From positions 744,001-808,000 of the forward strand of contig CM073899.1 in NCBI GenBank assembly GCA_037176705.1: 64,000 nt of DNA. The letters run 5' to 3'. Position numbers and translations under genes: made by a program. Within the stretch, counting starts at the first letter, position 1, and every line of letters starts with the position of its first letter. The DNA comes from Molossus alvarezi (Eukaryota > Chordata > Mammalia > Chiroptera > Molossidae). Of this stretch, positions 45,034-55,610 are shown piece after piece. Below the pieces are notes generated by a model. It made no database searches. It had not been told where the DNA came from and saw only the letters and a list, made by a program, of their open reading frames with translations.

Positions 45034-48000
45034 TTAGGGTATATTCCTAGCAGTGGGATCACTGTTGAGTTGTATGAGCACACTATATATATTGGAAATT
45101 AACCCCTTATCTGATACATCATTGGCAATGATGTTCTCCCATACAGTGGGTTGCCTTTCCATTTTGATGATTGTTTCTTTTGCTTTGCAGAAGCTTTTTA
45201 CTTTGATGTAGTCCCATGTGTTCATTTTCTCTTTTTTTTCTGTTGCCTTTGGTGATGAATGAGTGAAAATTCTGCTCCGTATGATGTCCGAAATTTTGTT
45301 GCCTACATTTTCTTCTAGAATTTTTATGGATTCACGGGTCACATTTAAGTCTTTTATCCATTTTGAGTTTATTTTTGTGTATGGTGTAAGTTGATGGTCT
45401 AGTTTCATTTTTTTTGCATGTAGCTGTCCAATTTGCCCAACACCATTTATTAAAGAGGCTGTCTTTACTACACTGCATGCTCTTGCCACCTTTGTCAAGT
45501 ATTAATTGAGCGTATTTGCATTGGGTCCATTTCTGGGTTTTCAGTTCTGTTCCACGGGTCTATATGCCTGTTCTTGTGCCAGTACCAGGCTGTTTTGGTT
45601 ACAATCGCTTTGTGGTATAATTTGATATCTGGTATTGTAATCCCACCTACTTTGTTCTTTTTTTTCAAGATTGCTGTGGCTATTCGGGGTCTTTTTTGGT
45701 TCCATATGAACTTTTGAAGTATTTGTTCTAGTTCTATGAAATATGTCGTTGGTATTTTGATGGGGATTACATTGAATCTATAGATTGCTTTGGGTAGTAT
45801 GGACATTTTAATGATGTTAATTCTTCCAATCCATGAACAGGGTATGTGCTTCCACTTTTTTATGTCTTCCTCTATTTCTTTTTTCAATGATCTATAGTTT
45901 TCTGCAAATAGGTTCTTTACTTCTTTGGTTAAGTTTATTCCTAGGTATCGTAATTTTTTTGGCGCAATGGTAAATGGGATTGTTTTTTCAGTTTCTCTTT
46001 CTGTGAGTTCGTCATTGCTGTACAAGAATGCCGTCATTTTCTTGACGTTAATTTTGTATTCTGCTACTTTGCTAAATTTATTTATTAAGTCTAGTAGATT
46101 TTTGATGGAGTCTTTAGGGTTTTCTATGTATAATATCATGTCATCTGCAAATAATGACAGTTTCACTTCCTCCTTTCCAATTTGGATCCCTTTTATGTTT
46201 TCTTCATGTCTGATTGCTGTGGCTAAGACTTCCAGTACAATGTTAAATAGGAGTGGCGAAAGTGGACATCCCTGTCTTGTTCCTGTTCTTAATGGAAATG
46301 TTTTTAGTTTTTGCCCATTGAGTATGTTGTTGGCTGTAGGTCTTTCATATATGGCCTTTATTATGTCGAGATATGATCCCTCTATTCCTACATTGCTGAG
46401 CGTTTTTATCAGAAATGGATGCTGGATTTTGTTGAATGCTTTTTCAGTATCTATTGATATGATCATGTGGTTTTTATTCTTCATTTATTTTATGTGGTGT
46501 ATCACGTTTATTGATTTGAGAATACTGTACCAACCTTGGATCCCTGGAATGATTCCCACTTGGTCATGGTGAATAATTTTTTTGATGTATTTCTGGATCC
46601 GATTTGCTAATATTTTGTTCAGGATTTTGGCGTCTATGTTCATCAGGGATATTGGCCTGTAGTTTTCTTTCTTTGTAGTGTCTTTTTCTGGTTTTGGAAT
46701 TAGAATTATGCTGGCCTCATAGAACGTGTTTGGAAGTGGTCCTTCTTCTTGAATTTTTTGAAATAGTTTGAGGAGAATGGGTGTTAGTTCTTTTTTGAAT
46801 GTTTGGTAAAACTCCCCCGTGAAGCCATCTGGGCCTGGGCTTTTGTTTGCTAGGAGAGTCTTGATTACCTCTTCAATTTCCTTAGTTGTTATTGGTCTGT
46901 TCAAGTTTTCTATCTCTTCTGGGAATAGTTTTGGGAGACTGTGTGTTTCTAGAAATTTGTCCATTTCGCTGAGATTGTCGAATTGGTTGCCATATAGTTG
47001 TTCATAGTAGTTGTTAATGATCTTTTGTATTTCCGTGGTGTTGGTTGTTACTTCTCTTTCATTTCTGATTTTGTGTATTTGGGTTCCCTCTCTTTGTGTC
47101 TTGGTGAGTCTAGCTAAGGGTCCATCAATCTTGTTTATCTTTTCGAAAAACCAGCTCTTTGTTTCATTGATCCTTTGAATTGTTTTTTTGGTCTCTATGT
47201 CATTTATTTCTTCTCTGATCTTTACTATTTCCTTCCTTCTACTTTCTCTGGGGTTTTCTTTTTGTTTGCTTTCTAATTCTTTAAGTTGTGAGGTTAGACA
47301 GTCAAATAGAAATTTTTCTTGTTTTTTGAGGTAGACCTGTAGTGCTATGAACTTCCCTCTCAGAACTGCTTTTGCTGCATCCCATAGATTTTGTGTTGTT
47401 CTGTGTTCATTTTCATTGGTTTCCAGGAAGTTTTTACTTTCTTTCTTGATCTCCTCAGTGACCCATTCATTGTTTAATAACATGCTGTTTAGCCTCCATG
47501 TGTTGAAATGTCTTTGCATGTTCTTGTTGCAATTGATTTCTAGTTTCATGCCATTGTGATCTGAGAAGATGCTTGATATGATATCAATCTTCTTGAACTT
47601 GTAGAGATTTAGTTTGTGCCCTAACATGTGCTCTATCTTTGAGAATGTCCCATGTGCACTTGAGAAGAATGTGTATACTGTAGTTTTGGGTTATAATTCT
47701 CTGTAGATATCTATTAAATCCATTTGGTCTAGTGCTTCATTTAGAGTGTCTGTTTCCTTGCTAATTTTTTGCCTAGAGGATCTATCCAGTGCTGTCGACG
47801 GGGTGTTGAAGTCCCCTGCTATGATCGTTTTGCTGTCGATTTCTCCTTTGAAGTCCTTCAGAACATTTTTAATATATTTTGGTGCTCGTATATTGGGTGC
47901 ATATATGTTTATCTAGGTTATATCTTCCTGTTGGATAGGTCCTTTCAATATTATATAGTGGCCTTCTTTGTCTCTAGTTATGGTGTTCATTTTGAAATCT

Positions 48001-48240
48001 ATTTTATCAGATATGAGAATTGCTACCCCAGCTTTTTTTGATTTCTATTTGCTTGGAAAATTTTTTTCTATCCCTTCACTTTCAACCTATGTGAGTCTTT
48101 TGTTGAGAGGTGGGTCTCTTTTAAACAACATATAGATGAGTCATTCTTATCCAATCAGCTACTCTGTGTCTTTGTATGGGAGCATTCAATCCATTTACAT
48201 TTAAGGTGATTATTGATATGTACGTATTTATTGCCTTTTT
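45034..48240 (-). pseudogene. L1 ORF2 (endonuclease-RT), longest in window
   Basis: Two adjacent open pieces lie in one frame: 46485-47627 (380 codons: [20 protein letters not shown] near its start, [58 protein letters not shown]) and 45495-46484 (329 codons: [60 protein letters not shown]). They are parted by a single TAA at 46485-46487. 45034-45498 continues the C-terminal part up to the internal deletion. The endonuclease start (47640-48240) is broken by stops. RT motifs, including FADD, are intact. With one stop in the RT half, a truncated C-terminus and a broken endonuclease, it should not act autonomously. Confidence 0.9.
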
Positions 48241-48402
48241 TGTTTAGTGTGGTTCTAATTTTCTTCCCATTTCTACTGCTAATTACAGCAGTCCTTTTAA
48301 CATTTCTTGCAGTGCTGGTTTGTTGCTAATGTATTCCCTTAGCCTTTTTTTGTCTGGGAAGCTCTTTATTTCATCTTCTATTTTGAATGATAGCCTTGCT
48401 GG

Positions 48403-49110
48403 TTAGAGTAGTCTTGGATTCAGATTCTTGTTTTTCATGACTTTTATTACTTCATGCCATTCTCTTCTGGCCTGTAGTGTTTCTTGTGAGAAGTCAGCTG
48501 AGAGCCTTATGGGGTTCCCTTTGTAGGTACCCTGTTGCTTATCTCTTACTGCTTTTAGGATTCTCTCTTTGTCTTTAATTTGTGGCATTTTAATTACTAT
48601 GTGTCTTGGTGTGGGCCTGTTTGGGTTCTTCTTACTTGGGACTCTCTGTGCTCCTTGAACTTGAATGCCTTCTTCCTTCACCAAATTAGGGAAGTTTTCT
48701 GTCACTATTGTTTTGAATATATTCTCTATCCCTTGCTCATTTTCTTCTTCTTCGGGGACTCCTATGATGGGAATATTATTATGTTTCCTGTTGTCCCACA
48801 GTTCTGTTAAGCTGTTTTCCTGTTTTTTAATAGTTTTTTCCTTTTGTTTTTCTGATTGGTTGATTTTTTCTACCCTGTCTTCTGATTCACTGATCCAGTC
48901 CTCAGCTTCCTCTACTCTGCTTTTTAAACCTTCCAATGTGTTTTTCATTTCTGATATGTCATTTTTTATCTCTTCTTGTTGGTTTTTAATTTCCAATTGG
49001 CTTATATTCAGTGTCTCTATGTCCTTACTCATGTTGTTCAGCTTCCTCAAGATCATGGCTCTGAATTCCAGCTTTGTTAACATGCCTAAATTGCTCCACA
49101 TTGATCTCAT
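48403..49110 (-). pseudogene. L1 ORF1 (ORF1p), near-complete
   Basis: A 235-codon frame, the longest ORF1 in the window. In order: KLEFRAMILRKLNNMSKDIE (N-terminal), coiled coil (IKNDISEMKNTLEGLKSRVE, WISESEDRVEKINQSEKQKE), middle domain (NSLTELWDNRKHNNIPIIGV, NIFKTIVTENFPNLVKEEGI) and C-terminal domain (KIKDKERILK-type text in the form QIKDKERILKAVRDKQQGTY, LSADFSQETLQARREWHEVI). It stops at LNPRLL because of a TAG at about 48403; the last 20 or so residues seen in sister copies lie beyond it. The N-terminal end is also ragged. Likely a premature stop rather than a different protein. Confidence 0.87.
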
Positions 49111-49689
49111 CTTCGGTGGAGGTCTCTTGCTCTTTCATTTGGCTTCTGTTTCTGTGTTTCGCCATTTTGGCTATCACTGTGGGCTTTGGAACCTGTCAAG
49201 TTTTCCCTGTGGGTGTTGGTGTCCTGCTGTTTGTGGCTCCCTCTCCTGTGTTTAGATGAGCGAGGGAGGACCCACGTTGAACACCACTGTCAATTCTTAC
49301 TTTCTTGGTTAAAGTTGCCAGCACAGGAAAGGTACTGTTGTCCTCTAGCTTTTTGCCTGGATGCTAGCAGTCTAGGTTACTTGATGAGGTTTGGGTTGTC
49401 AATTGATTGAAAAGCTCCCTCAGGTGCTTAGCATAAGGGGATTTCCCGAGGGTGGGGCAGATGCTGGTGGTTAGTGAGCCTCAAATAGTACTTCAATGGC
49501 CCACAGGGTGCGGTTGGATCTCCGAGGGAGGTGCTGCAGCCTCTCCTCAGAGCCCTGGGAAGGAACAATCTGGCCACCGTCCTGAGTGGCTGCACTCAGC
49601 CAAAGCTCTGAGCACCCTCCAGATCCCGAGTGTCCCGACACAGTTCCAGTCCAGTCTGCCCTCCCTCTGCCGGAGCCCAAGGTGAGTGG

Positions 49690-49985
49690 CTGTGGCTATT
49701 TCAGCCTCTGTCCCAGCTCTGCGCTGTGGAGCCTCCTGGGAGTGTAACCCGAGGGCGCTGCTCCCAGCTGAGGCTGCTGCAGAGCTGCTGACCGTGGGCT
49801 CCCGGCCCCGGTCTCATGCCTTCACAAGCCTACCGGATGGAGTCAGTGTCCCTCGTTGTATGGTCCTCACAAGCTGCTTTTCTGTTGGTTTTTCCCGTCG
49901 ATTTGTCTGTGTTATAGTTGTAATTACAGTTTGGTTCTGGGAGACGGTCTTTGTAGCTTCCGTTCACTCCACCGCCATTTTTTCT
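49690..49985 (-). promoter_or_regulatory. L1 5'UTR end / putative L1 promoter
   Basis: GC-rich 5'UTR end of the best preserved copy, read on the minus strand from the terminal AAAATGGCGGTGGAGTGAA at about 49985. In mammalian L1s this end carries an internal Pol II promoter, and the sense-strand AAAATGGCGGTGG contains a perfect YY1-like core (AAAATGGCGG), as in human L1. The same terminal AATGG motif is present at 30757 and, altered, at 51610 and at the type B ends (6796, 12189, 23800). Promoter activity is inferred from the family. Confidence 0.6.
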
Positions 49986-49994
49986 CCTGTTTCT

Positions 49995-51612
49995 GTTTTC
50001 CTGTTTTTTAATTGTATATTCCTTTTGGTTTTCTCATTGGTTGATTTTTTTCTACCCGATCTTCTAATTTTCTGATCCAGTCTTCAGCTTCCTCTACTCA
50101 GGTATTTAGACCTTCCAATGTGTTGTTTTATTTCTGATATATCCTTCTTCTTTTCCTCTTGGTGGTTTTTAATTTCAGCTGCTCAATTTTAAACATTTCT
50201 ATGCCTTAACTCATGGTGCTAATGTCCTTACACATGCTGTTGGGCTTCCTCACAATCATGGCTCTGAGTTCTAGTTCTGTTAACTTGCTTAACTGCACCT
50301 CATTTATCTCATTTTCAGTAGAGGTCTCGTGTCTTTTCATTTGGATTTTGTTTCTGTGTTTCACCATTTTGGCTATCACAGTGGTCTTTGGAGTCTGCCA
50401 AATTTTCACTGTGGGTGTTGGTGTTCTGCTGTTTGTGGCTCCATCTCCTGGGTTTGGATGAGGCAGAGTGGAGCCACTTTAACCACCACTGTCAAGTTTT
50501 GGATTCCTGGTTAAAGTTGCTAGCCCAGGGGATGGTATTTATTCTCTAGCTTTTTCCCTGAAGGCTATTTGTAGTGCTCACCTGAAGAACCTTGGTTTCT
50601 GAGTTGAATGAAAAACCCCTTCATGTGCTAAGTGTAAGAGGATTTTTGGATGGTGGGGCAGATGCCTGTTGATAATGGGCCTCAATTAGCATTCTAATGG
50701 CTACCTGGTGGGGTTGAATCTCCGAGGGAGGGACCACCACCTATCCTCAGGGTCCTGGGAAGGAGTAAGAAGACCAGAGTCCTGCATGGCTGTACTCAGC
50801 AAAAGTTATGAGCACTGTCCAAATCCCGAGTGTACCCACACAGTTCCAGTCCTGTCTGCCCTCCCTCTGCTGGATCCCAAGGTGAGTGGCTGCTGCCAAT
50901 TTAGCCTCTGTCTGGGCTTTGTGCTGTGGAGCCCTCTGGGGCTTTAACCGAGGGCTCCACTCTCAGCTAAGGGTGGGTGAGGCTGCGGCAGCTCCCAGCC
51001 AAGGGCATAGCACCCAGCAGAGTTTGCAGGACCCTGCCCAGGCTGCAGGTCCCAGCCCAGGCAGTCGCAGGTCTGCATCCCAGGCAGCTGCTGGTCCCAG
51101 CCTTGGCCACAGATTCCACCAAATGTCGCAGCTTCCACACAAGGCCCTTGGTCACAGCCCAAGACCACAGATTTCAACCAAGACCACTGAAAGTCCCAGC
51201 TGAGGCCGCAGCAGGTCCCATCCTGGGCCACAGGTCCCAGCCGAGGCCGCAGCATGTCCCAGCCATGTCCGCACGTCCCTTCCAAGGCCATAGCAGGTCC
51301 CATCCAGGGCCACAAGTCCCAGCCTGGGCTGCTCGTCCCAGCCAAAGCTGCAGCAGGTTCCAACAAGGGCCGCAGGTCCAAGCCAAGGCCGCTGCAGGTC
51401 CTAGCCAAGGCCACTGTGGACCATGGGTTCCTGGACCCCTCTCGTGTCCTTGCAAGCCTACCAGGATTGAGTCAGTGTCCCTGAGGCATTGGTCTACCAG
51501 GCTGCCTTTCAGTTACCCCTTTCTGACTATTTGTCTTTATTTTACCTGTAATTCCAGTTTGGTCCTGGGAGATGGTCTGTGTAGCTTCCATTCACTCCAA
51601 TATCATTTTTTT
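49995..51612 (-). mobile_element. LINE-1 (type A) host copy, right part
   Basis: Resumes the host L1 after the nested insertion: ORF1 coiled coil and N-terminus (50000-50409; TENEINEVQLSKLTELELRA at 50206-50409), 5'UTR (50460-51612) with a tandem repeat at 50990-51425, and the 5' terminal signature CTTCCATTCACTCC near 51600. Together with 40589-44510 this is one L1 of about 5.5 kb that lacks its 3' end. Confidence 0.88.
50990..51425 (-). repeat. L1 5'UTR tandem repeat, about 41-bp (22+19) unit
   Basis: Alternating 22- and 19-bp half-units such as GAGGCCGCAGCAGGTCCCATCC and TGGGCCACAGGTCCCAGCC, about ten dimers, diverged. Core text GCAGGTCCCAGCC recurs throughout. Located in the 5'UTR of the host type A L1. 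It keeps long frames open on both strands (50977-51765 plus, 50944-51414 minus); the period is not a multiple of three and no other L1 copy has it, so these are not genes. Confidence 0.78.
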
Positions 51613-53590
51613 TTCTCTGAAGTATCATTATCTTATCTCTCCAACTCTAAGTCTATATTTTATCTTTATTGTAGAAAGTACTGTGGATGTCACCCGTTTC
51701 TGCCCATTGACTCCCTTCTTTCCTCTCTCACCCCACTCCTGCTTTCCCCAAACTATTGTCTGTAGCCATTGATTGGACACATGGGCATATAGTTCTTTGG
51801 TGTAACCACAACAGTTTTTATCCACTCATCTATTGATGGACACTTGGCCTGTTTCCAGATCTTAGCTATTGTAAATAGTGCTGCTGTGGACACACGGGCA
51901 AATATATCCTTTTGGTTTGGTGTTTCAAGCTCCTCAGGATACATTCCTAGAAGTGGAATGTCTGGGCAAGATGGAATTCCATTTTGAATATTTTGAGGAA
52001 ATTCCATACTCTTTTCCAAAGTGGCTCCAGCAATCTGAATCCCCACCAGCAGTGTACTTTTCACCACATCATCACCAGCACTTGTTTGAAGATATGTTGA
52101 TGGCAGCCATTCTGTCACATATGAGGTAATGTTTCATAGTTGTTTTCATTTGCATCCCTCTGATGACTGGTGATATTGAGCAATATTTTTTTGTATGTCT
52201 CTTGGCCATTTGTATGTCCTGTTTGGAGAATTGTCTATTCATATCCTCTCCCCATTTTTAATTGGATTGTTGGTCTTTCTTTTGTTGGGTTTTATCAGTA
52301 CTCTATATATCTTGATATTAACCCCTTATCTGATGTATCCTTGGCAAATACATTCTTGAGTGTGGGTACTCTTTTCTTTTTAATGCTGGTTTTCTTTGCT
52401 ATTCAGAAGCTGTTTAGTTTGCTGTAGTGCCATTTATTATTATTTTTTCTTTGTTTTTCTTGCTCTAACGAAAATGTTAGTAAAAATTCTTCTTATTCAT
52501 AATCTTAATATATGCTTTCACTTATTTGTATTCGGTTTCTTTTTTACGTGTCTTATAGTTTCTGAGTACAGGTCTTTTACATCCTTGTTCATTTTCTTTT
52601 TTTTAGTTACTTCATTTTATTTTTCCATTTATTTGTTTGGCTAGAGTGAGAGGGTGAGAGAGGAACAGAGAGTGAGAGAAACATTGACGTGAAAGAGACA
52701 GATCGAGTGGCTTTCACCCACATGACCAACCAGGGCCAGGGACAAACTGCAACTGAGGTATGCACCCTTAGCATGAACCGAACTCAGGCTCTCGGGACCG
52801 CAGGCCAATGCTCTAACCTCTGAGCCCAACTGGCCAAAGCTAGGTATTTTATTTTGTTAATGTAATTATGAAATAAGACTGTTTCCTTAGCTTCCCTTCT
52901 GATAGTTTGTGACTGGTGTTTAACAATGGAACTGGTTACTGGGTATTTATTTTGTATCCTGCTACTGCACTAAATTCCTTTATCAGTTCTAGTAAATATT
53001 TGGTGGAACCCTTTGGGTTCTCTATATACAGTCTTATGTTATCTGCAAATAGTAACAGTTTTACTATTTTCTTTCTAATATGAATGTTATTATTTATTCT
53101 TTTTGTCTAATTGATGTGGCTACAAGTTTGAGTGCTATGTTGAACAGTAGTGGTAAAAGTGCTCATCTCTCTCTTGTTCCAGATCTTCAGGTAAACACTT
53201 TCAGTTGTTTCCCTTTGAGTACAGTGTTGGCTACGGGTATGTCATACATGTCTTTTCTATCTTGAGGTATGTCCCCTGTATTTCCACTTTTCTAAGAGTT
53301 TATTTCATAAGTGGGTGCTAGATGTTGTCAGATAGTTTTCTGCATTTTTTAAGATGATTGTGTAATTTTTATTTATTTTGCTTATATTCATTATCAAGTT
53401 TATTGATTTTCAAATATTTTATCGACTTTGCATCCCCAGAATAAATCTCAGTCAATCACAGGGTATAAGTGATTTCATGTAGTGCTGAATCTAGGTTGCT
53501 AATATTTTGTTGAGGATTTTGTATCCATGTCATCTGGGACATTGGCACATACTTTTCTTCCTTTTTTTTTTTTTTTTGGTATCTTTTCTT
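51613..53590 (-). mobile_element. Older, diverged LINE-1
   Basis: 3'UTR at about 51690-51770, ORF2 C-terminus at 51753-52118 ([40 protein letters not shown]), a break near 52490 that skips from the C-terminal region into the RT thumb, RT remnant (52850-53290) and pre-RT region to about 53590. Sequence is clearly more diverged from types A-C than they are from each other (for example LLGMYPEELETPNQKDIF). A VES SINE lies at 52624-52845. Confidence 0.82.
52624..52845 (-). mobile_element. VES-type tRNA-derived SINE
   Basis: GA-rich body (GAGTGAGAGAAACATTGACG) and minus-strand head GCTTTGGCCAGTTGGGCTCA (complement of 52821-52840) with tRNA-like A box. Flanked by ATTTTATTTT at 52614-52623 and 52846-52855. 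Inserted in the RT region of the older L1. Confidence 0.85.
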
Positions 53591-55304
53591 CTTTCATATT
53601 ATTTTATTTATTTATTTTGTTATTTGTTTGTGTTACAGATGTTTCTCATTTTTTTTCTTCATTGACACCCTCCTCCCCTTCCACTTGCCACATCCCCAGC
53701 TGTGTTGTCTATGTTAATTGGTCATGCATACATGCATGTAAGTTCTGTGGTTTACCTCTTTCCCACAAAAACACTCCTCAGAGGCTTGTCAGCCTGTACC
53801 CCACTTCTATGTATGGGTTAATTTTGTTCAGCAGTTTGTTTAGTTCATTATATTTCACAAATAAGTGAGATCATGTGGTACTTTTGTTTCTCTGGTTTGC
53901 TTGTTTCACATAGCATAATATTCTCTAGGCCTTTCCATGCCATCACAAAGGATGAAAGATCTTTTTTTTTCTTATAACTGCATAGTATTCCATTGTGTAC
54001 ATGCACCAGAAAGTTTTAATCCACTCATCTACTGATGGACACTTGGATTGTTTCTAGATCTTTGCTATTGTAAATAGTGCAGCTATGAACATAGGGGTAC
54101 ATATATTCTTTTGGATTAGTGTTTCAGAGTATATTCCTAGAAGTGAGATCACTGGATAAAATAGCAATTCAATTATTTACTTTTTGAGGTAACATTAATA
54201 GTATTTTCCACAGTGGCTGCACCAATCTGCATTCTAACCAGCAGTGTAGTAGAGTCCCCTTTCTTCATATCCTCACCAACACTTGTTTGATGATTTGTTG
54301 ATGGAGGCCATTCTGAGAGATGTGAGGTGGTACCACATAGTTGTTTTAATTTGCATCTCTTTGATGATAAGTGACATTGAGCATTTCTTTATATGCCTCT
54401 TGGCCATTTGTATGTCCTGTTGGGAGAGGTATCTATTTAGGTCCTCTGCCCATTTCTTAATTGGGTTCTTTGTCTTCCTATTGTTGAGTTTTATAAGCAC
54501 TCCATATATTTAGGAAGTTAACCCTTATCTGCTGTATCATTCTCAATTATGGTCTTCCAGATAGTAGGATCCCTTTCCGTTTTGATGGTTGTTTCTTTTG
54601 CTGTGCAGAAGCTTTTCAGTTTGATGTAGTCCAATGTGTTTGTTTGTTTGTTTGTTTGTTTGTTTGTTTGTTTTGGTGTGTATGTGTCTGTTGCCTTAAG
54701 TGTTGTATCAGTGAAATTTCTGCTATGTCTAAAAATTTGTTGCCTGTACTTTCTTCTAGCATTTGTATGGATTCACGAGGTACATTTAAGTATTTTATCC
54801 ATTTTGAGTTTATTCTCATGTATGCTGTAAATTTGTGGTATAGCTTCATTTTATTTTGCAAGTAGCAGTTCAATTTTTCCAAAACCATTTATTGAAGAGA
54901 CTGTCTTGACGCCACTATATGTTCTTGCGAACTTTGTGAATTATTAATTGAGCATATTATCTTGGGTCAATTTCTGGGTTCTCTATTCTGTTGCATTGAT
55001 CTATCTGCCTGTTCCTGTGCCAGTACCAGGCTTATTTTTTTTTACAGTGGCTTTGTGGTATAACCTGAAATCTGGTAATGTGATCCCTCCTACTTTCTTC
55101 TTCTTTTTCAAGATTTCTGTGGCTACTAGGGGTCATTTTTAGTTTTACATAAACTTTTGGAGTGTTTGTTCTAAGTCTGTGAAGTAAGTCGTTGGCATTT
55201 TGGTGAGGATCACATTGAATGTATAGATTGTTTTGGGTAGCATGGACATTTAATGATGTTAATTCTTCCATTCCATGGACAAGTTATACGCTTTCAATTT
55301 TTTA
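53591..55304 (-). mobile_element. LINE-1 (type B-like), 5'-truncated
   Basis: AT-rich tail (53595-53635), 3'UTR (53636-53860), ORF2 C-terminus (54273-54500: HLSQ-type text [37 protein letters not shown]), thumb (54616-54888; 55032-55271). It stops near 55304 in the RT-thumb region. It shares with type B copies the phrase GGTGTGTATGTGTCTGTTGCC-like and the simple-repeat hotspot before it. No frame is intact. Confidence 0.83.
54636..54674 (+). repeat. (GTTT)n microsatellite inside L1
   Basis: Nine or so GTTT units at the ORF2 site that is a T-run in other type B copies (8200-8218, 19740-19752). Its minus-strand translation is (KQTN)n, an artefact. Confidence 0.9.
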
Positions 55305-55610
55305 TAGCCAGAGGATCTAAATAGACCCTTCTCTAATCAGGACATACAATCGGCCAAAACATATATTAAAAAATGTTTAATTTCACTAATCATCAGAGAG
55401 GTACAAATTAAAACAACTATGAGTCATCACCTCACACCTACCAGCATGGCTGCCATCAATAAATTGTCAAAAAACCAGTGCTGATGAGGGTGTTGAGAAA
55501 AGCACTCTACTACACTGCTGGTGGGAATGCAGACTGATGCAGTCACTATGGAAAACAATGTGGTGTTTCCTCAAAATTTAAAAATTGAACTGCCATTTGA
55601 CCCTCTGTAT
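55305..55610 (+). mobile_element. LINE-1 ORF2 C-terminal fragment, plus strand
   Basis: First L1 sequence of the window on the plus strand: AATTAAAACAACTATGAGTC, ATCACCTCACACCTACCAGC, CTGGTGGGAATGCAGACTG, CACTATGGAAAACAATGTGG. It encodes, in broken form, the ORF2 segment that the minus-strand copies show as [20 protein letters not shown] to [10 protein letters not shown]. It ends at CATTTGACCC (about 55600). Because the same ORF2 part is already present in the adjacent minus copy (54200-54500), this is a separate insertion, not a 5' inversion of it. Confidence 0.82.

Larger units (their letters stand above)
44511..49994 (-). mobile_element. LINE-1 (type A), best preserved copy, nested in L1
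   Basis: 5.5 kb with intact ends: AT-rich tail and 3'UTR (44511-44760), ORF2 (about 44770-48240), ORF1 (48403-49110), 5'UTR ending TTCACTCCACCGCCATTTT near 49985, then the target duplication. An internal deletion of about 0.34 kb at 45063 removes part of the ORF2 C-terminal region (GATCACTG joined to TTGAGTTGTATGAGC). It holds the longest minus-strand L1 frames of the window, so it is probably the youngest copy here, but it is defective. Confidence 0.92.

Noticed and set aside
45925..46572. Plus-strand frame of 215 codons (and 15062-15670, 202 codons; 26672-27067)
   Set aside because: Antisense shadows of the conserved L1 RT region; they recur wherever the minus-strand RT is well preserved.
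50944..51765. Frames of 262 codons (plus) and 156 codons (minus) over the same bases
   Set aside because: Both come from the 41-bp tandem repeat in an L1 5'UTR; absent from sister L1 copies and not of coding periodicity.
54616..54888. Minus-strand frame with (KQTN)n
   Set aside because: Translation of a (GTTT)n microsatellite within a dead L1.
55305..55610. Twin-priming 5' inversion of the adjacent L1
   Set aside because: The inverted piece duplicates ORF2 sequence already present in the neighbouring minus copy at 54200-54500; an inversion should carry the missing upstream part.
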